From: Adiantum capillus-veneris
Lineage: Eukaryota > Streptophyta > Polypodiopsida > Polypodiales > Pteridaceae
DNA length: 64,000 nucleotides
NCBI GenBank assembly: GCA_014529385.2
Contig: CM043967.1
Span: forward strand, 4,711,001 to 4,775,000
Direction of reading: 5' to 3'
Of the stretch, positions 1 through 10,177 are shown piece by piece. Below the pieces are notes generated by a model. The model was given only the letters and a program-made list of their open reading frames with translations, had not been told where the DNA came from and did no database searches. The position numbers and the translations under genes were made by a program. How positions within the stretch are numbered: the stretch's first letter is position 1; every line of letters starts with the position of its first letter.

Positions 1-166
1 GACTGTAACAGGTGGTGGATGACAAGAAATAGTTGCATGACTCTTGCTTAATTCTCTTCCTGACATGAAGCGCTACAACCAGCAGAGTTGCAGGCAAAGC
101 AAATCCTTTTTCCACAGACTTGACCAAAATGCAATCGCCAAAGTCATGCCTTTGAGCTGCTGCTAT

Positions 167-565
167 CTATTGAACATCAATGGGGGATGCTACTACGCCA
201 CAGTCAATCCAAGGCAGATCATTCTCTTCGTCCTGTTGCTTTGTCCTCTTCCGCCTAACATAATGCAGAGGACTGAAAACAAACCCTGTTTCTGCCAAAA
301 AACTGCTGAGTGGATTGTCTGTGGGCTCAAAAGAAATATAGCTGGGCAGAGCTGAGACAAGTGAATTATCCACATTAAAAACTGGGGTCTGATTGGCCAT
401 GTTGGATCCGGCCGGATCAAGGTGTGATAACACCCCAATTGACGAGTTCAATTCATCCAAGATTGACTCCTGTATGTTTCCTGTGGTGCCTAAACTACAA
501 CTTGACACTCCCATGTCCTTAGCAAGCTCTCTCAACCCATCTGCAATCCATTGAGGTGATTTTAC
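167..565 (-). CDS. 3'-terminal exon of an unidentified plant gene
   Basis: An open frame of about 132 codons on the minus strand ends with the residues SPIDVQ and a stop at 167-169. A good splice acceptor (TATGCAG before GTAAAATC) lies at 566-567, so this reads as the last coding exon of a gene whose earlier exons lie to the right; I could not find them before the repeats begin. The protein is acidic to neutral, with a basic patch (YVRRKRTKQQDEEND) followed by LPWIDCG. No transmembrane segment or known catalytic motif is visible. I do not recognise the family. The basic stretch could be a nuclear localisation signal, but that is inference. Confidence 0.45.
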   Translation of the reverse strand, partial: VKSPQWIADGLRELAKDMGVSSCSLGTTGNIQESILDELNSSIGVLSHLDPAGSNMANQTPVFNVDNSLVSALPSYISFEPTDNPLSSFLAETGFVFSPLHYVRRKRTKQQDEENDLPWIDCGVVASPIDVQ

Positions 566-1698
566 CTGCATATAAATAGAAAATTACAAAAATGTTATAA
601 TCAAACAGGCTACGCATTACTAAAGCAGACACACGGGCATGCACGCAGCCGAAAGCAAGTCACCAAACACATAAAGCAAACAAAACCTTGCCTCAACACA
701 CACACACACACACACACATGCACACAGTAAAGCAAGGAAAAACAAACAAAAATAAACCAAGTATAAGAAAAGCAAGAAACAAGAAAGCATGAGAACATAC
801 AAGGAGAAAAGCAAGCCCACCACGACCAAAACCAGATAGCCACAAGGCCAGCATAGGTAGCAAATGTTTGAACAGCTGTAAGAGTGTTTGCATCACCAGG
901 ACAACCACCAACCACATCTTAATGTAGGGCTCCAACCCTTGAAGCGTTCACTGGGGCCTGGCATGAGCGGATCTGGGGAGTCCCTCCAAGCAGTTGCTTC
1001 TACAAAGGATGAGGTCATTGATGGCAAGGGAGGTAAAACTGAGCCTACCCGGGGCAAAGGCAAGCAGTCTCGGCAAGCTCCAAGCAGGTCCATGGTCAAA
1101 TTTCAAATTAATTGTGCTGCCCCGAGCGATGTCGGCCAATTTTGGGTAGGTTCTGACAATCCTATTTGAGGGTTGGGCAGTTGCAGGCATCCACAGGAAG
1201 CGGGGCAAGTCCCGTGGGCAAGCGGCAGATGTGAGGATTAGTGGTGATAGTTCTAGAATTAAAACTAAAACTTCATACTTGAGATTAAATTGAGACTCAA
1301 GAGACGAGAGCACTTGTTGAATTGATTTGATTAATCGAATTGTATGCATAGCCTCCTTTATATAGGAGATGAAGAGACACATATCAAGAAGCATGTCTGT
1401 TTTCAAAGAGACATGACTCTAGACTAAGAGTTACATCCTTTGACCAATAGTTGTGACCTAGTCCTACTCTCATGATCGACAATCTCAAAGCAGATCTCCT
1501 TCAAATGTTCCGCTTGATCATGGTAAAAGACATGATTTTTCTCAAGATCAGCATTTCAATACTGAGCAAGGCTCTTCTTCAAATACTTCAACTTCAAAGA
1601 AGGATGGATTATGTATAATTTGTGGTGGTGACCATAGATGGTATGTGTTGAGAAGAAATTCTAACGCACAGAAACATCATCAAGCTCCAAACAACCTG
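566..1698. other. intergenic or intronic sequence, no gene seen
   Basis: No convincing coding exon is seen. A (CA)n microsatellite lies at about 694-718. On the minus strand a TATA-like CTATATAAAGG (around 1350) precedes pyrimidine-rich sequence, which would suit a retroelement LTR promoter, but I found no partner repeat. Near 1594-1665 the plus strand reads KKDGLCIICGGDHRWYVL, resembling a decayed gypsy gag zinc knuckle (C-X2-C-X3-H) whose last Cys is lost. Confidence 0.4.
694..718. repeat. (CA)n microsatellite
   Basis: An uninterrupted CA dinucleotide run, with a short imperfect extension (TGCACACA) on its right side. Confidence 0.9.
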
Positions 1699-2080
1699 CT
1701 TCTCCTAAGGACATAGGAAAATCTCTGGTCAATACAATTCGTGTCTCGGTGGATACGTGAAACGAACACGAGTGGATCTCCGTCGACACGAACCACCCGG
1801 CCCGGGTCCGAGGCATTTTCTGTGATTTTTCAAGTTAGCCCAAAGTGGCCTGAGAAAGTTCCAGGGGGACTTCTTCTTCTCCTAAGGACATAGGAAAATC
1901 TCTGGTCAATACAATTCGTGTCTCAGAGGATACGTGAAACGAACATGAGGAGTGGATCTCCGTGACACGAACCGCCTACAGACACGCGTCGGACGAACCA
2001 CCCAGCCCGGGTCCGGGGCATTTTCGGTAATTTTTCAAGTTAGCCCAAGGTGGCCTGAGAAAGTTCCAGGGGGACTTCTT
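1699..2080. repeat. tandem duplication, units of about 177 and 205 bp
   Basis: Two adjacent copies begin with CTTCTCCTAAGGACATAGG (1699 and 1876) and both end with TTCCAGGGGGACTTCTT (at about 1875 and 2080). They differ by scattered substitutions and by an extra stretch of about 28 bp in the second copy. The GC-rich sequence resembles plant LTR sequence and may belong to the same LTR as 2081-2472, but no terminal dinucleotides are visible. Confidence 0.8.
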
Positions 2081-2472
2081 AGACATACGCTCAAGGCTTG
2101 AATAGCCTTGTTCGCTCAACATGATCCAAAGACGCTTCCGCACTCAACTCAAACTTCATGAATGCGCGGTGCCGAGACGGCTCCTGCGCGCATCGAGCTA
2201 TACATGATCTCAGGCCGTTTTCTGGACGAGCCCATTAATGAGCCGCCAAAGGGGACAAGTCAGCTAGACGCGAGCCTCCCAACCCGCGTGCTCTATGTTG
2301 CGGACCCTCGGTCTCTTGGTGAAGGTGTCACCTTGAGTGTCCCGGGCACACCCATAACAAAGGGTAGTGGTGCTCGGTTGAGACGGGAACGGGGCGCACC
2401 GCGGAGCGAGGGACGGGTGAGGTGACGCGACGAGTTCCCCGCACCCCTCTTGTGACATTGTGATGCAATCCC
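2081..2472 (-). repeat. GC-rich probable Gypsy-1 LTR portion, left of the Copia-1 insertion
   Basis: No gene is seen here. This GC-rich stretch is interrupted at 2472 by Copia-1, and similarly GC-rich sequence resumes at 7544 and runs to the presumed LTR edge at 8008. The ATCCC duplication on both sides of Copia-1 shows that the two blocks were contiguous before that insertion. I infer that both belong to the 3' LTR of the minus-strand Gypsy-1; the outer edge of the LTR was not found. Confidence 0.4.
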
Positions 2473-2736
2473 TGATGAGCGCGCGACGGTGTGTGCAAGT
2501 GAAAGAGCACGCGAGGAAGTGCAGTGTGTGCAGAGAGGGGAGGCGAAGGCCAGTAGGAGAGGAAGCGCTAGCAGAAGAGAGAGGGCTCACGTTTTTGGGG
2601 AAAACTCAATAAGTGAGTTTTGGGTTTTCCCACTTTTATTATAAGTGACCTTTAAAAAATGTGTCCAGGTTCAATATGAAACTGGACAAAGTATAAAAAT
2701 GTACAAAAAGGGGTTATTTAGGCCTTTAACCCAACA
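2473..2736 (-). repeat. Copia-1 3' LTR
   Basis: 264 bp. On the minus strand it starts TGTTGGGTTAAAGG and ends GCGCTCATCA, the usual TG...CA termini. Compared with the other LTR it has an extra segment of about 9 bp near 2675-2690. It contains the TATA-like run TTATAATAAAAG. Confidence 0.95.
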
Positions 2737-2749
2737 ACCTCCCACTTAA
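2737..2749 (-). promoter_or_regulatory. Copia-1 polypurine tract
   Basis: The minus-strand purine run AAGTGGGAGGT directly abuts the 3' LTR. It primes plus-strand synthesis. Confidence 0.8.
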
Positions 2750-2777
2750 AGGCATAAATGCCAATGGCGCCTTTAAG

Positions 2778-4376
2778 CTACGTGACTCCCACCATCTCTA
2801 TGCATAGATGATGTTGTGCTTTGGGTAAGCACTTAGTGAGAGCATCGGCTGGATTTTGTGATGCATGGACCTTAACCAATGTAATAAGGCCATCCTCAAG
2901 CACTTCTCGTATGAAGTGATACCGCACATCAATATGCTTTGTGCGTGCATGAAACATGGCGTTCTTTGCCAGACATATAGCACTCTGGCTATCACAACCA
3001 AACATAGGTGCCTTGGCAGGCAAGCCAAACTCACTGCATAGGCGTGCTAACCAAATAGCTTCTTTGGAAGCCTCAGTGGCTGAAATATATTCAGCCTCTG
3101 TAGTAGACAATGCAACAATCTTTTGCAATCTAGAACACCATGAAACAGCACCTCCCGCAAGAGTAAATACATAGCCACTTGTGGATTTCCGTGTATCCAC
3201 ATCACCAGCCATGTGAGAGTCACAAAATCCCTTCAACTCCATTGGTCCTTTACCATAGCAGAGGCATTTGTTTTTAATCCCTTTCAAGTACCTCATAATG
3301 GACTTCACTGCATCCCAATGCAACCTGCCTGGATTAGCCATAAACCGGCTCACAACTCCCACTGCATGGGCTATGTCAGGCCTAGTAGCAACCATAGCAT
3401 ACATAAGTGAACCACAAGCTAAAGCATAAGGCACACTTTGCATGTCATTGGCTTCTTCCTTTGACTTGGGACAATCATCCTTGGAGATTTTGACATATGG
3501 CTGTAATGGCACACCAAGAGGCTTTGCTTCAGCCATGTTAAATCTGTCCAGCACCTTTTCAATGTACTTTTCTTGCGACAAATACAATAGGCGCTTGTCT
3601 CTTTGCCGTGTAACACCGACTCCAAGTATATGTTCAGCTGCCCCAAGGTCTTTCATTGAAAACGCAGATTTCAGCTGCCCTTTAAGAGCATCAACAATGC
3701 TTCTTTTCTTTGCAGCTATCAACATATCGTCTACATGGAGCACAAGAATGATCGGGCTGCCATCCTCATCACGTTTGGTATACAAATAATGGTCTGCATG
3801 GCTTCTTTTGTAACCATGTTTAAGCATGAAGCAATCAAACTTCTTGTACCACTGTCTACATGATTGTTTCAGCCCATACAAGCTTCTATTGAGCATACAT
3901 ACCAAATGTTCCTTGCCAGGGATGACAAAACCCTCGGGTTGCTTCATGTAAAGCTCTTCTTCCACATCACCATGCAAGAAAGCGGTATGTACATCCATTT
4001 GGTCCATTTCCAAATCAAGAGCAGCCACAATGGCAAACAATACACGCAAAGTGGTCATCTTCACAACAGGAGAGAACACTTCCTGAAAGTCTATGCCCTT
4101 GGTTTGAACATATCCCTTTGCCACAAGCCTTGCCTTATACTTGGGTTTTGCATCGACAGTTTTGATTTTATACACCCATTTGTTAGGAATAGCCTTCCTT
4201 CCTTTGGGCAATTCAACCAAATCCCAAGTATGATTAGCATGCAAAGCTTTAATCTCTTCCTGCATAGCAAGCTCCCACTTGTCGCTGTGCTCACATGTCT
4301 TTGCCTCCCTATACGTAAGAGGCTCTCCCTCATCTATCAACGTAATGTAATTCAAAGAGGGGTCATATCGACTCAC
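2778..4376 (-). CDS. Copia-1 reverse transcriptase and RNase H
   Basis: An intact 532-codon frame covers the copia RT (KARLVAKGYVQTKGIDF, MDVHTAFLHGDVEEELYM, SLYGLKQSCRQW, and the active-site LHVDDMLIA with the Asp pair). RNase H follows (STSGYVFTLAGGAVSWCS, STTEAEYIS, KHIDVRYHFIRE, NPADALTKCLP). In the usual CDSDWAGD motif this copy reads CDSHMAGD, so one conserved acidic position is changed. The true frame probably starts upstream (RRSTRQRRPVSRY), just after the frameshift near 4400. Confidence 0.9.
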   Translation of the reverse strand: MSRYDPSLNYITLIDEGEPLTYREAKTCEHSDKWELAMQEEIKALHANHTWDLVELPKGRKAIPNKWVYKIKTVDAKPKYKARLVAKGYVQTKGIDFQEVFSPVVKMTTLRVLFAIVAALDLEMDQMDVHTAFLHGDVEEELYMKQPEGFVIPGKEHLVCMLNRSLYGLKQSCRQWYKKFDCFMLKHGYKRSHADHYLYTKRDEDGSPIILVLHVDDMLIAAKKRSIVDALKGQLKSAFSMKDLGAAEHILGVGVTRQRDKRLLYLSQEKYIEKVLDRFNMAEAKPLGVPLQPYVKISKDDCPKSKEEANDMQSVPYALACGSLMYAMVATRPDIAHAVGVVSRFMANPGRLHWDAVKSIMRYLKGIKNKCLCYGKGPMELKGFCDSHMAGDVDTRKSTSGYVFTLAGGAVSWCSRLQKIVALSTTEAEYISATEASKEAIWLARLCSEFGLPAKAPMFGCDSQSAICLAKNAMFHARTKHIDVRYHFIREVLEDGLITLVKVHASQNPADALTKCLPKAQHHLCIEMVGVT

Positions 4377-4407
4377 AGGCCGTCTTTGACGAGTAGACCC
4401 GCCTCAC

Positions 4408-4950
4408 CTAATGATCCACATTATCCGGCAATGGGTTTACATCAGGTGGCACGACAAAATCCTGAACAATGGGCTGTTGTACATCATTTTCAGCACCATT
4501 TTCAGCATTGTTTCCTGGCTGCAAATGCCCTTCAGGAGCCTCAATTTGCTGTCCAACATCATCTGGCTCAAACACCACTGGATCATCTACATTTTCAGCC
4601 ATTTGTGGTGCATCCTGAGGGTCAAAAATAGGCCTAACAGGTGGTTGGTCATGCTGAAATTTCACCCTTTTATGGTCATGCTTTGAGGCACAATTGTTTT
4701 GAAGCAGCCTTGCCTCATTAAAAACAACATCCCGGCTGCGTACAACCCTTTTGAGCTGAGGTAACCAAATCCTGTAACCCATTTCGCCTTCTTCACCATA
4801 TCCCATGAAGAGGCCTTTAATGGACTTCGCATCTAGTTTACTCCTCAACTCCGGTCTTACATGCACAAAAGCTTCGCAACCAAAAATGCGGAAGTGATCA
4901 TATGAAGCAGCCTTGCCAGACCAAACCTCTTCAGGGATGTCACCTTTCAA
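4408..4950 (-). pseudogene. Copia-1 integrase C-terminal region and linker
   Basis: The frame contains KGDIPEEVWSGK, the FRIFGCEAFVHV motif, and KGLFMGYGEEGEMGYRIW followed by VVRSRDVVFNE, all typical of the copia integrase C terminus. An acidic Pro-rich linker to RT follows. It is broken at both ends by single-base shifts, near 4950 and near 4400. Confidence 0.85.
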
Positions 4951-5584
4951 AGACGTGAGTGGATCGATTGCATATATGCACTGCAGTTTTCAAAGCTTCT
5001 CCCCGAAATCCATGAGAGAGATTAGCTGTGGACAGCATGCATCTCACCCTCTCACAAAGTGTCCTATTGAATCTTTCAGCCACACCATTAGAAGAGGGGC
5101 TGTATGGCACAGTAAGCTTCCTCTTAATGCCCAAATTTTCACAAAACTTGTTAAATTCAGCACTTGTGTACTCCCCCCCATTGTCTGTACGCAAGCATTT
5201 TAGCTTTCTACCAGTTTGGGTGGTCACAAATGCATGAAATCTCTTAAACGCAGCAAAGGCTTCATCCTTAGACTTAAGCAAATAAACCCAAATTTTCCTA
5301 AAATGATCATCAACAAAGGAGACAAAATAACATGCACCACCCGTAGACTTAGTAGGCATGCTACATACATCAGAATGTACAAGATCAAGCACACAAGATT
5401 TACGAGAGACACCAGAGTAATAAGAACGCTTTACTTGCTTGCCATATTGACATTCATTACAAAAGTCAAGCTTTGTGCCTTTAGCATCAAGCTTGTTTAA
5501 AGTACAAAGCTTAGAAAGGCCCTTTTGGCTCATATGGCCAAGCCTCTTGTGCCACAACTCCATGTGAGAGTTAATTTCAGCCAA
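4940..5584 (-). pseudogene. Copia-1 GAG-pre-integrase and integrase (N-terminal part)
   Basis: The frame opens with LWHKRLGHMSQKGL (the GAG-pre-integrase signature), then CNECQYGKQ, the first catalytic Asp in HSDVC, the second in LRTDNGGEY, and the Glu in SNGVAERFNRTL. The integrase inserts the DNA copy into the host genome. The frame ends after CNRST; a one-base shift at about 4950 moves the continuation LKGDIPEEVW into another frame. No protease D-S-G precedes it, and the gag frame overlaps this one by about 55 bp. Confidence 0.85.
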
Positions 5585-6525
5585 TGCAAGGCATCATCAT
5601 CTGACAAAGTGGCACACAAGATGTCCTCTACATCTGACAGCTCCTCAATCACGACACTAGAAGCCACATTGGCCTTCTCTTTGTCCTTTGAGCTATTCTG
5701 TGCATCTGCCTTGACTTCCTTCTTCTCTTTCTTTTTGTCTCCGCCATTCTTTTTTCTTTCTAACTCAGCTTTATAGTACCTGCAATCGGGTTTCTTGTGA
5801 CCTTTCCTGCCACATTGATAGCAAGTCACATCACCTTTGCCTTTGCTTGCATTTCCCCTTTCTTTACTCTTACTCTTACTCCTTTGTGCATAAGCATTCT
5901 TCTTTTCTGCCCTGCCTCTAACCATGTTGGCAGAGCTGCCTCCCTCTCCACTTGCTTTCCTCCTGATTTCTTCATTCAAGATAGAACCCCTAACACCATC
6001 AAAGGTCAAATTGGGGTTATTGGACAAAGAAACCACCAAAGTTTCCCATGACTCAGGTAAGGTCATAAGCAAGAAGATAGCTTTCAGCTTATCATCAAAA
6101 GGGGGCAAGCCAGAATCCTGTAACTGCGACAAAGTACCTGCGAATAATGACAAGTGCTCTGCCGCACTCTTGGACTCATCTAGTTGCATGCCAACAAGTT
6201 TTTGCATCAAGTACACCTGGTTGACAGGCGTTGTATTTTCATACATTCCCTTCAACTTCTCCCACACATCAAAAGCAGTCGTGAGACCTTTCACATCAAT
6301 GACGGTCTCATCTGTCATGGCAATTTTAATGTATGTAAAGGCTTTCCTGCTCATGCTAACCCATGCTTCATCTATCATATTCTGTGGCTTCACCTGTTCA
6401 AGTGCCCCTTCGTAATCCTTAAGAAATAGGATTCCCTGAATCCTGTCTTTCCAAGGATCAAAACCTGTTCCATCGAACCTCCTAATCTCGAAGAGGTTCT
6501 TCACATCTGAAGAAGATGAGGCCAT
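5530..6525 (-). CDS. gag: Copia-1 gag with zinc knuckle
   Basis: A 331-codon frame starts MASSSSDVKNLFEIRRFDG. It has the copia gag core (W-x-DRIQGILFLKDYEGAL, then DVWEKLKGMYE and LVGMQL) and a CCHC knuckle CYQCGRKGHKKPDC at about residues 235-248, followed by a Lys/Glu-rich tail. Gag forms the virus-like particle and binds element RNA. The last residues (WLKLTLTWSCGTRG) are out-of-frame translation of the pre-integrase region, so the native frame is lost where the protease should begin. The start is supported by the leader and by the normal MASSSS-type copia N terminus. Confidence 0.85.
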   Translation of the reverse strand: MASSSSDVKNLFEIRRFDGTGFDPWKDRIQGILFLKDYEGALEQVKPQNMIDEAWVSMSRKAFTYIKIAMTDETVIDVKGLTTAFDVWEKLKGMYENTTPVNQVYLMQKLVGMQLDESKSAAEHLSLFAGTLSQLQDSGLPPFDDKLKAIFLLMTLPESWETLVVSLSNNPNLTFDGVRGSILNEEIRRKASGEGGSSANMVRGRAEKKNAYAQRSKSKSKERGNASKGKGDVTCYQCGRKGHKKPDCRYYKAELERKKNGGDKKKEKKEVKADAQNSSKDKEKANVASSVVIEELSDVEDILCATLSDDDALHWLKLTLTWSCGTRGLAI

Positions 6526-7265
6526 AGTTGCACCAAATAAGAGGGATAATATACTGAATTTTTGGGCAAAATGCGCAAAAATCGGAGTCTAGCCTCACTG
6601 AGATGAGCACTACAGCTCCAAATGGTCACAGGAGCAATTTGGGGCAAAATAGGACGATTTGGGCACAAAATTCAAATTCTGAAATTTATGCGCAGGAAAT
6701 TTCAGCGAGCGAATTTGTGCTCGAAAACAACAAATTTTGTTGTTTTTAACCTCAGAAGACATACATAAGGCTAATACACAGCCTTTAGAAGCATGTAAGC
6801 GCAAAAGCCCCAATTTGTAGCATCAAAATTGCATGAAATTGAGCCACAGATGGTCATACATCGACAAAATTTGTCAAATGTGCGTGGATTACATCTATTT
6901 GCACTTTCCCCAATGTAATCGCACCATAAAAACACTTGCAAAAACCTGCGTAAATCTGAAATTTGCTTAAAACACCTGTTTTAGAGCTTGTTTTTCGGCA
7001 ATTTCAGGGTTTTCGGGTAGCGGGGACTTAGCAAAAGTATTCCCACACCATAATACATCATTTGCAAAACCTGTATTTTGCTGTCATAACCTGTAATTTC
7101 CTGTTTTTGACCTAATTTCAGCCTGTTTTAGGTCAATTTTGGTTGCCGGGAGCTCTCTAGTGTCCAGGGACAAGTCCTATGGCGACGAAATTGCAAAATC
7201 TCGCGAGAAAGTTGACCTTCTTGGCTGAAATTCAGCGTTTGCAAGTTTGGGGGCAAACCCTAATC
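6526..7265 (-). other. Copia-1 untranslated leader
   Basis: About 740 bp between the PBS and the gag start codon, AT-rich and without an extended frame. It presumably holds the packaging signal. Confidence 0.6.
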
Positions 7266-7279
7266 GGACTCTGATACCA
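7266..7279 (-). promoter_or_regulatory. Copia-1 primer binding site (initiator Met tRNA)
   Basis: The minus strand reads TGGTATCAGAGTCC two bases inside the 5' LTR. This is the plant initiator-methionine tRNA PBS, TGGTATCAGAGC, with one change; minus-strand DNA synthesis starts here. Confidence 0.9.
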
Positions 7280-7281
7280 GT

Positions 7282-7538
7282 TGATGAGCGCGCGACGGTG
7301 TGTGCAAGTGAAAGAGCAGGCGAGGAAGTGCAGTGTGTGTACAGAGAGGGGAGGCGAAGGCCAGCAGGAGAGGAAGCGCTAGCAGAAGAGAGAGGGCTCA
7401 CGTTTTTGGGGAAAACTCAATAAGTGAGTTTTGGGTTTTCCCACTTTTATTATAAGTGACCTTTAAAAAATGTGTCCAGATTCATGGACAAAGTATAAAA
7501 ATGTACAAAAAGGGGTTATTTAGGCCTTTAACCCAACA
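7282..7538 (-). repeat. Copia-1 5' LTR
   Basis: 257 bp, the near-identical partner of 2473-2736, with the same TG...CA ends. It is followed inward by the PBS and outward by the TSD ATCCC. Confidence 0.95.
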
Positions 7539-8008
7539 ATCCCCCCCTCGGCGAGTGCCAAGGCTACCTTCCGTCAACGGGCTTGGCTACTTTCGGGACG
7601 TTTTCGGGTCTTGCGGGGCTCGACGCGCTCGGGGGTGGCCGACGGGGCTCGGTAGGCAATGAGTGACATCGGACTGTGTCCGGGGCCGGCCGACCATAGC
7701 CACCATCCGGCAACTCCCCCATGCTCGGGCCAACGTCCGAGGACGTAGGCGTGCACCTGTAAGACCGAACGTCCCATACCACCCAGCTTCACCTCCTCAA
7801 GGTGACCTCACGCACTCCTAGCCTCATGGGCTAACCACTGGCAACACTCTCCCAATGGGGGTCGATAACTAAAAAAGAGGCCTTGGCCTCCCTTTTATAA
7901 TAATGGCCGGCCACACTGGCCGAGTTCACACTACGTCTGCCCGGACACTGGATGCTCATCTCGACGGTGTCTAGGCTAGATCCCCTCTCCTATGAGCGGG
8001 ACATAACA
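7539..8008 (-). repeat. Gypsy-1 3' LTR (part), interrupted by Copia-1
   Basis: On the minus strand a probable LTR start TGTTATGTCCCGCTC follows the purine tract AAGGGGGGAAG directly after the chromodomain stop. A TATA-like ATTATTATAAAAGG lies near 7900. The LTR appears to continue past the Copia-1 insertion into 2081-2472. I found no matching 5' LTR in the window. Confidence 0.6.
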
Positions 8009-8019
8009 TACTTCCCCCC

Positions 8020-8262
8020 TTAAGAACCATTGATGTCCTCATCAATGAAGTGGGGATACTGAGCTTTCAAAGCTCTAATTGATTCCCAAGTGGCGAACCT
8101 TTCAGATTGACCCTTCCATTTAATTAAGTACTTGTCATAAGCCTTTTGGCGCGGATGACAGGTACGATGATCTAAAACTACCTCTCGTTCTGGAGGAGTA
8201 TACTCAGTTTGCATATCTTGCCATACATTTTCCTCGATAGGCACAACGTCAGCTTCGCCCAA
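8020..8262 (-). pseudogene. Gypsy-1 chromodomain and pol C terminus
   Basis: An 80-codon frame ends with KYLIKWKGQSERFATWES, the hallmark of an integrase-linked chromodomain (YLIKWKG followed by WE). Chromodomains of this kind direct integration toward particular chromatin. The stop is followed at once by the PPT and LTR. Confidence 0.85.
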
Positions 8263-9138
8263 TTTTCTTTGTGACCAAGAATGGACCAGAATATCTAGCT
8301 AAAAGCTTATAATGCTTTCCAGTTCGCATGGTCTTGGAATCTTTGGGTATCTTCAAATAGACCTCTAGAATTCTGGGAGATCTCTTTTGATTAGCATAAG
8401 TAGTGACTCGATCTCGAGCCGTTCTTATACTATCCTTAGCCAATTTGAGCATTTCTTGCATATCATATAGGAAATCACGAGCTTGGCGTTCCTCGACTTT
8501 CTCTAAGTCAATAGCAATCGGGGATTTAGGCTCAAATCCATACATCAACATGAACGGGCTAAATCCAATAGCAAAGCTTGCTACTATTGTAGGCGAACTC
8601 TAATTGTGGAAGATCAATCAGACTGCCTGTGAGAGACATAAGCTCTCAACATGTCCTCTAACGTCTGATTCATCCTCCCAGTTTGTCCGTCGGACTCGGG
8701 ATGGTCAGAAGATGACATACTCAACTTGTCTGAAGATGAGCAAACACATCTCGCCAAAATCTGCCAGTGAACTTAGTATCTCGATCGCTGACGATATCCT
8801 ATGGCAGACCATACAGCTTGTAAAGTTGATCGATAAATAAAACCTACCAACTCATGGCTTTCTACTGTCGACTTCGTTGGTATAAATTTCGCCATTTTCG
8901 TAAGTCTATCGACCATAACCCAAATGGCGTCATTGCCTCGACTAGTATTTGGCAAACCAACGATGACGTCCATGGAAATACTTTGCCACTTGGCACCTGG
9001 GATTTCCAATGGGTGTAGCAGGCCAGCTTTCTTAAGGTGCTCTTCCTTATTGACTTGACACTGAGCGCATCTCTTCACATAGCTCTCTATGTAAGAGCGC
9101 ATCCTTGGCCAATAGAAGTATCGCTTGACCAAAGCCAA
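8249..9138 (-). pseudogene. Gypsy-1 integrase
   Basis: The zinc-binding region (RYFYWPRMRSYIESYV, then CAQCQVNK) and the first catalytic Asp region (SMDVIVGLP, IWVMVDRLTKMAKF) are clear at 8773-9138. The C-terminal part, including MLMYGFEPKSPI and the GPFLVTKKIG strand, lies at 8249-8551. The central part with the other catalytic residues, at 8560-8780, is broken by frameshifts. Confidence 0.8.
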
Positions 9139-9299
9139 AGTTCTTTAGATACCTGGGTGCCGAACGCTAGGAACATCATGGCATTCAAACAAAATCCTTT
9201 GCCCAACCTCATCGCTTTCTGGCACGCAGGCTTTTCCATTTATGAACAATAGTCCACCACTAATGGAATATTGTCGTTGTCTCATCTCTCCAGCACGAC

Positions 9300-10177
9300 T
9301 CACTTGGGTCTCCGGACCACCAAGATACGAGTCATGCCCCGCTTCGACCTCGTTCCATATCTTGTCAAAATAGCTTTAGGAACGACATAGCCTCCGGAGA
9401 GAGAGATAGAAGTCCGTGGAGATCTCAGCCATAGACAAGGCATTAACCTAAGGAATCCTGTTGAGTGCATTGGCAACTCGATTGCTGGTTCCTTTTCTTT
9501 AACGGATCTCAAAGTCAAACTCTTGCATAAGTTCAACCCATCTAGCCTTCCGGCCTCTGAGATCACCCTAATCACAGACATAGCGCAAGGAGTGATGATC
9601 TGTCCATGTAACAAACGTAGAGCCATACAAATAGTGTTGCCATTTCCTCAAGGCGTGGACTACGGCATAAAGCTCCTTCTTATACGTTGGATAACGCATC
9701 TCAGCGTCAGGTAGTTTTCGTCCATCCTTGTATAACGCCAATAGCATAATCACTAGCATCCGTTTCAACCACAAATGGTTTGCTAGGATCCACAATATGC
9801 AATATTGACGCATTAGTCACCAAGTGCTTTAATGTCCGAAAGCTCTCGTCGAAACGCTCAATCCAGACAACAAGAGGATTACCTTTACAGTGAGGACCCG
9901 AAGTCTTCGGTCCCTTCACCCCTCCTTTTAGAAGTTGCATGAGCAGAACAGCAACTTTGGAGTAGCCCTTGATAAATTTGCAAAAGAATCCTGTAAAGCC
10001 TAAAAAGGACTTTACTTGGCGCACATTCTTCAAAATGGGCCAATTCCGCACTTCATCCAACTTTTCAGGGTCGACGCGAATTCCATCGCTAGTAATATTG
10101 TGACCCAAGTATAGAACCTCTTTCTTGAAAAATTCACACTTCGAAGCTTTAGCATAAAGCTTCTCAGTTCTCAGTAC
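9300..10177 (-). pseudogene. Gypsy-1 RT thumb and RNase H
   Basis: Fragments in different frames read FLGFTGFFCKFIKGYSKV (thumb), then KPFVVETDASDYAIG (RNase H start), then AVVHALRKWQHYLYGS and VTWTDHHSLRY. The order and spacing are normal for Ty3/gypsy, but at least two frameshifts separate the pieces. Confidence 0.8.

Larger units (their letters stand above)
2473..7538 (-). mobile_element. Copia-1: full-length Ty1/copia (TNT1/Tork-like) LTR retrotransposon lacking protease
   Basis: A complete minus-strand element of 5066 bp: LTRs at 2473-2736 and 7282-7538, PBS and PPT adjacent to them, and a perfect 5-bp target duplication ATCCC at 2468-2472 and 7539-7543. Domain order from right to left is gag, zinc knuckle, GAG-pre-integrase, integrase, reverse transcriptase, RNase H, which defines Ty1/copia. 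The LTRs differ by about four substitutions and two small indels, so insertion was recent. The internal region is nevertheless defective: the protease segment between the knuckle and the integrase prefix is missing, and there are frameshifts near 4950 and 4400. Any mobility would depend on proteins from a relative. Confidence 0.95.

Noticed and set aside
3864-4631. 255-codon plus-strand frame
   Set aside because: It lies opposite the Copia-1 RT/integrase frames and is their shadow; it has no motif of its own.
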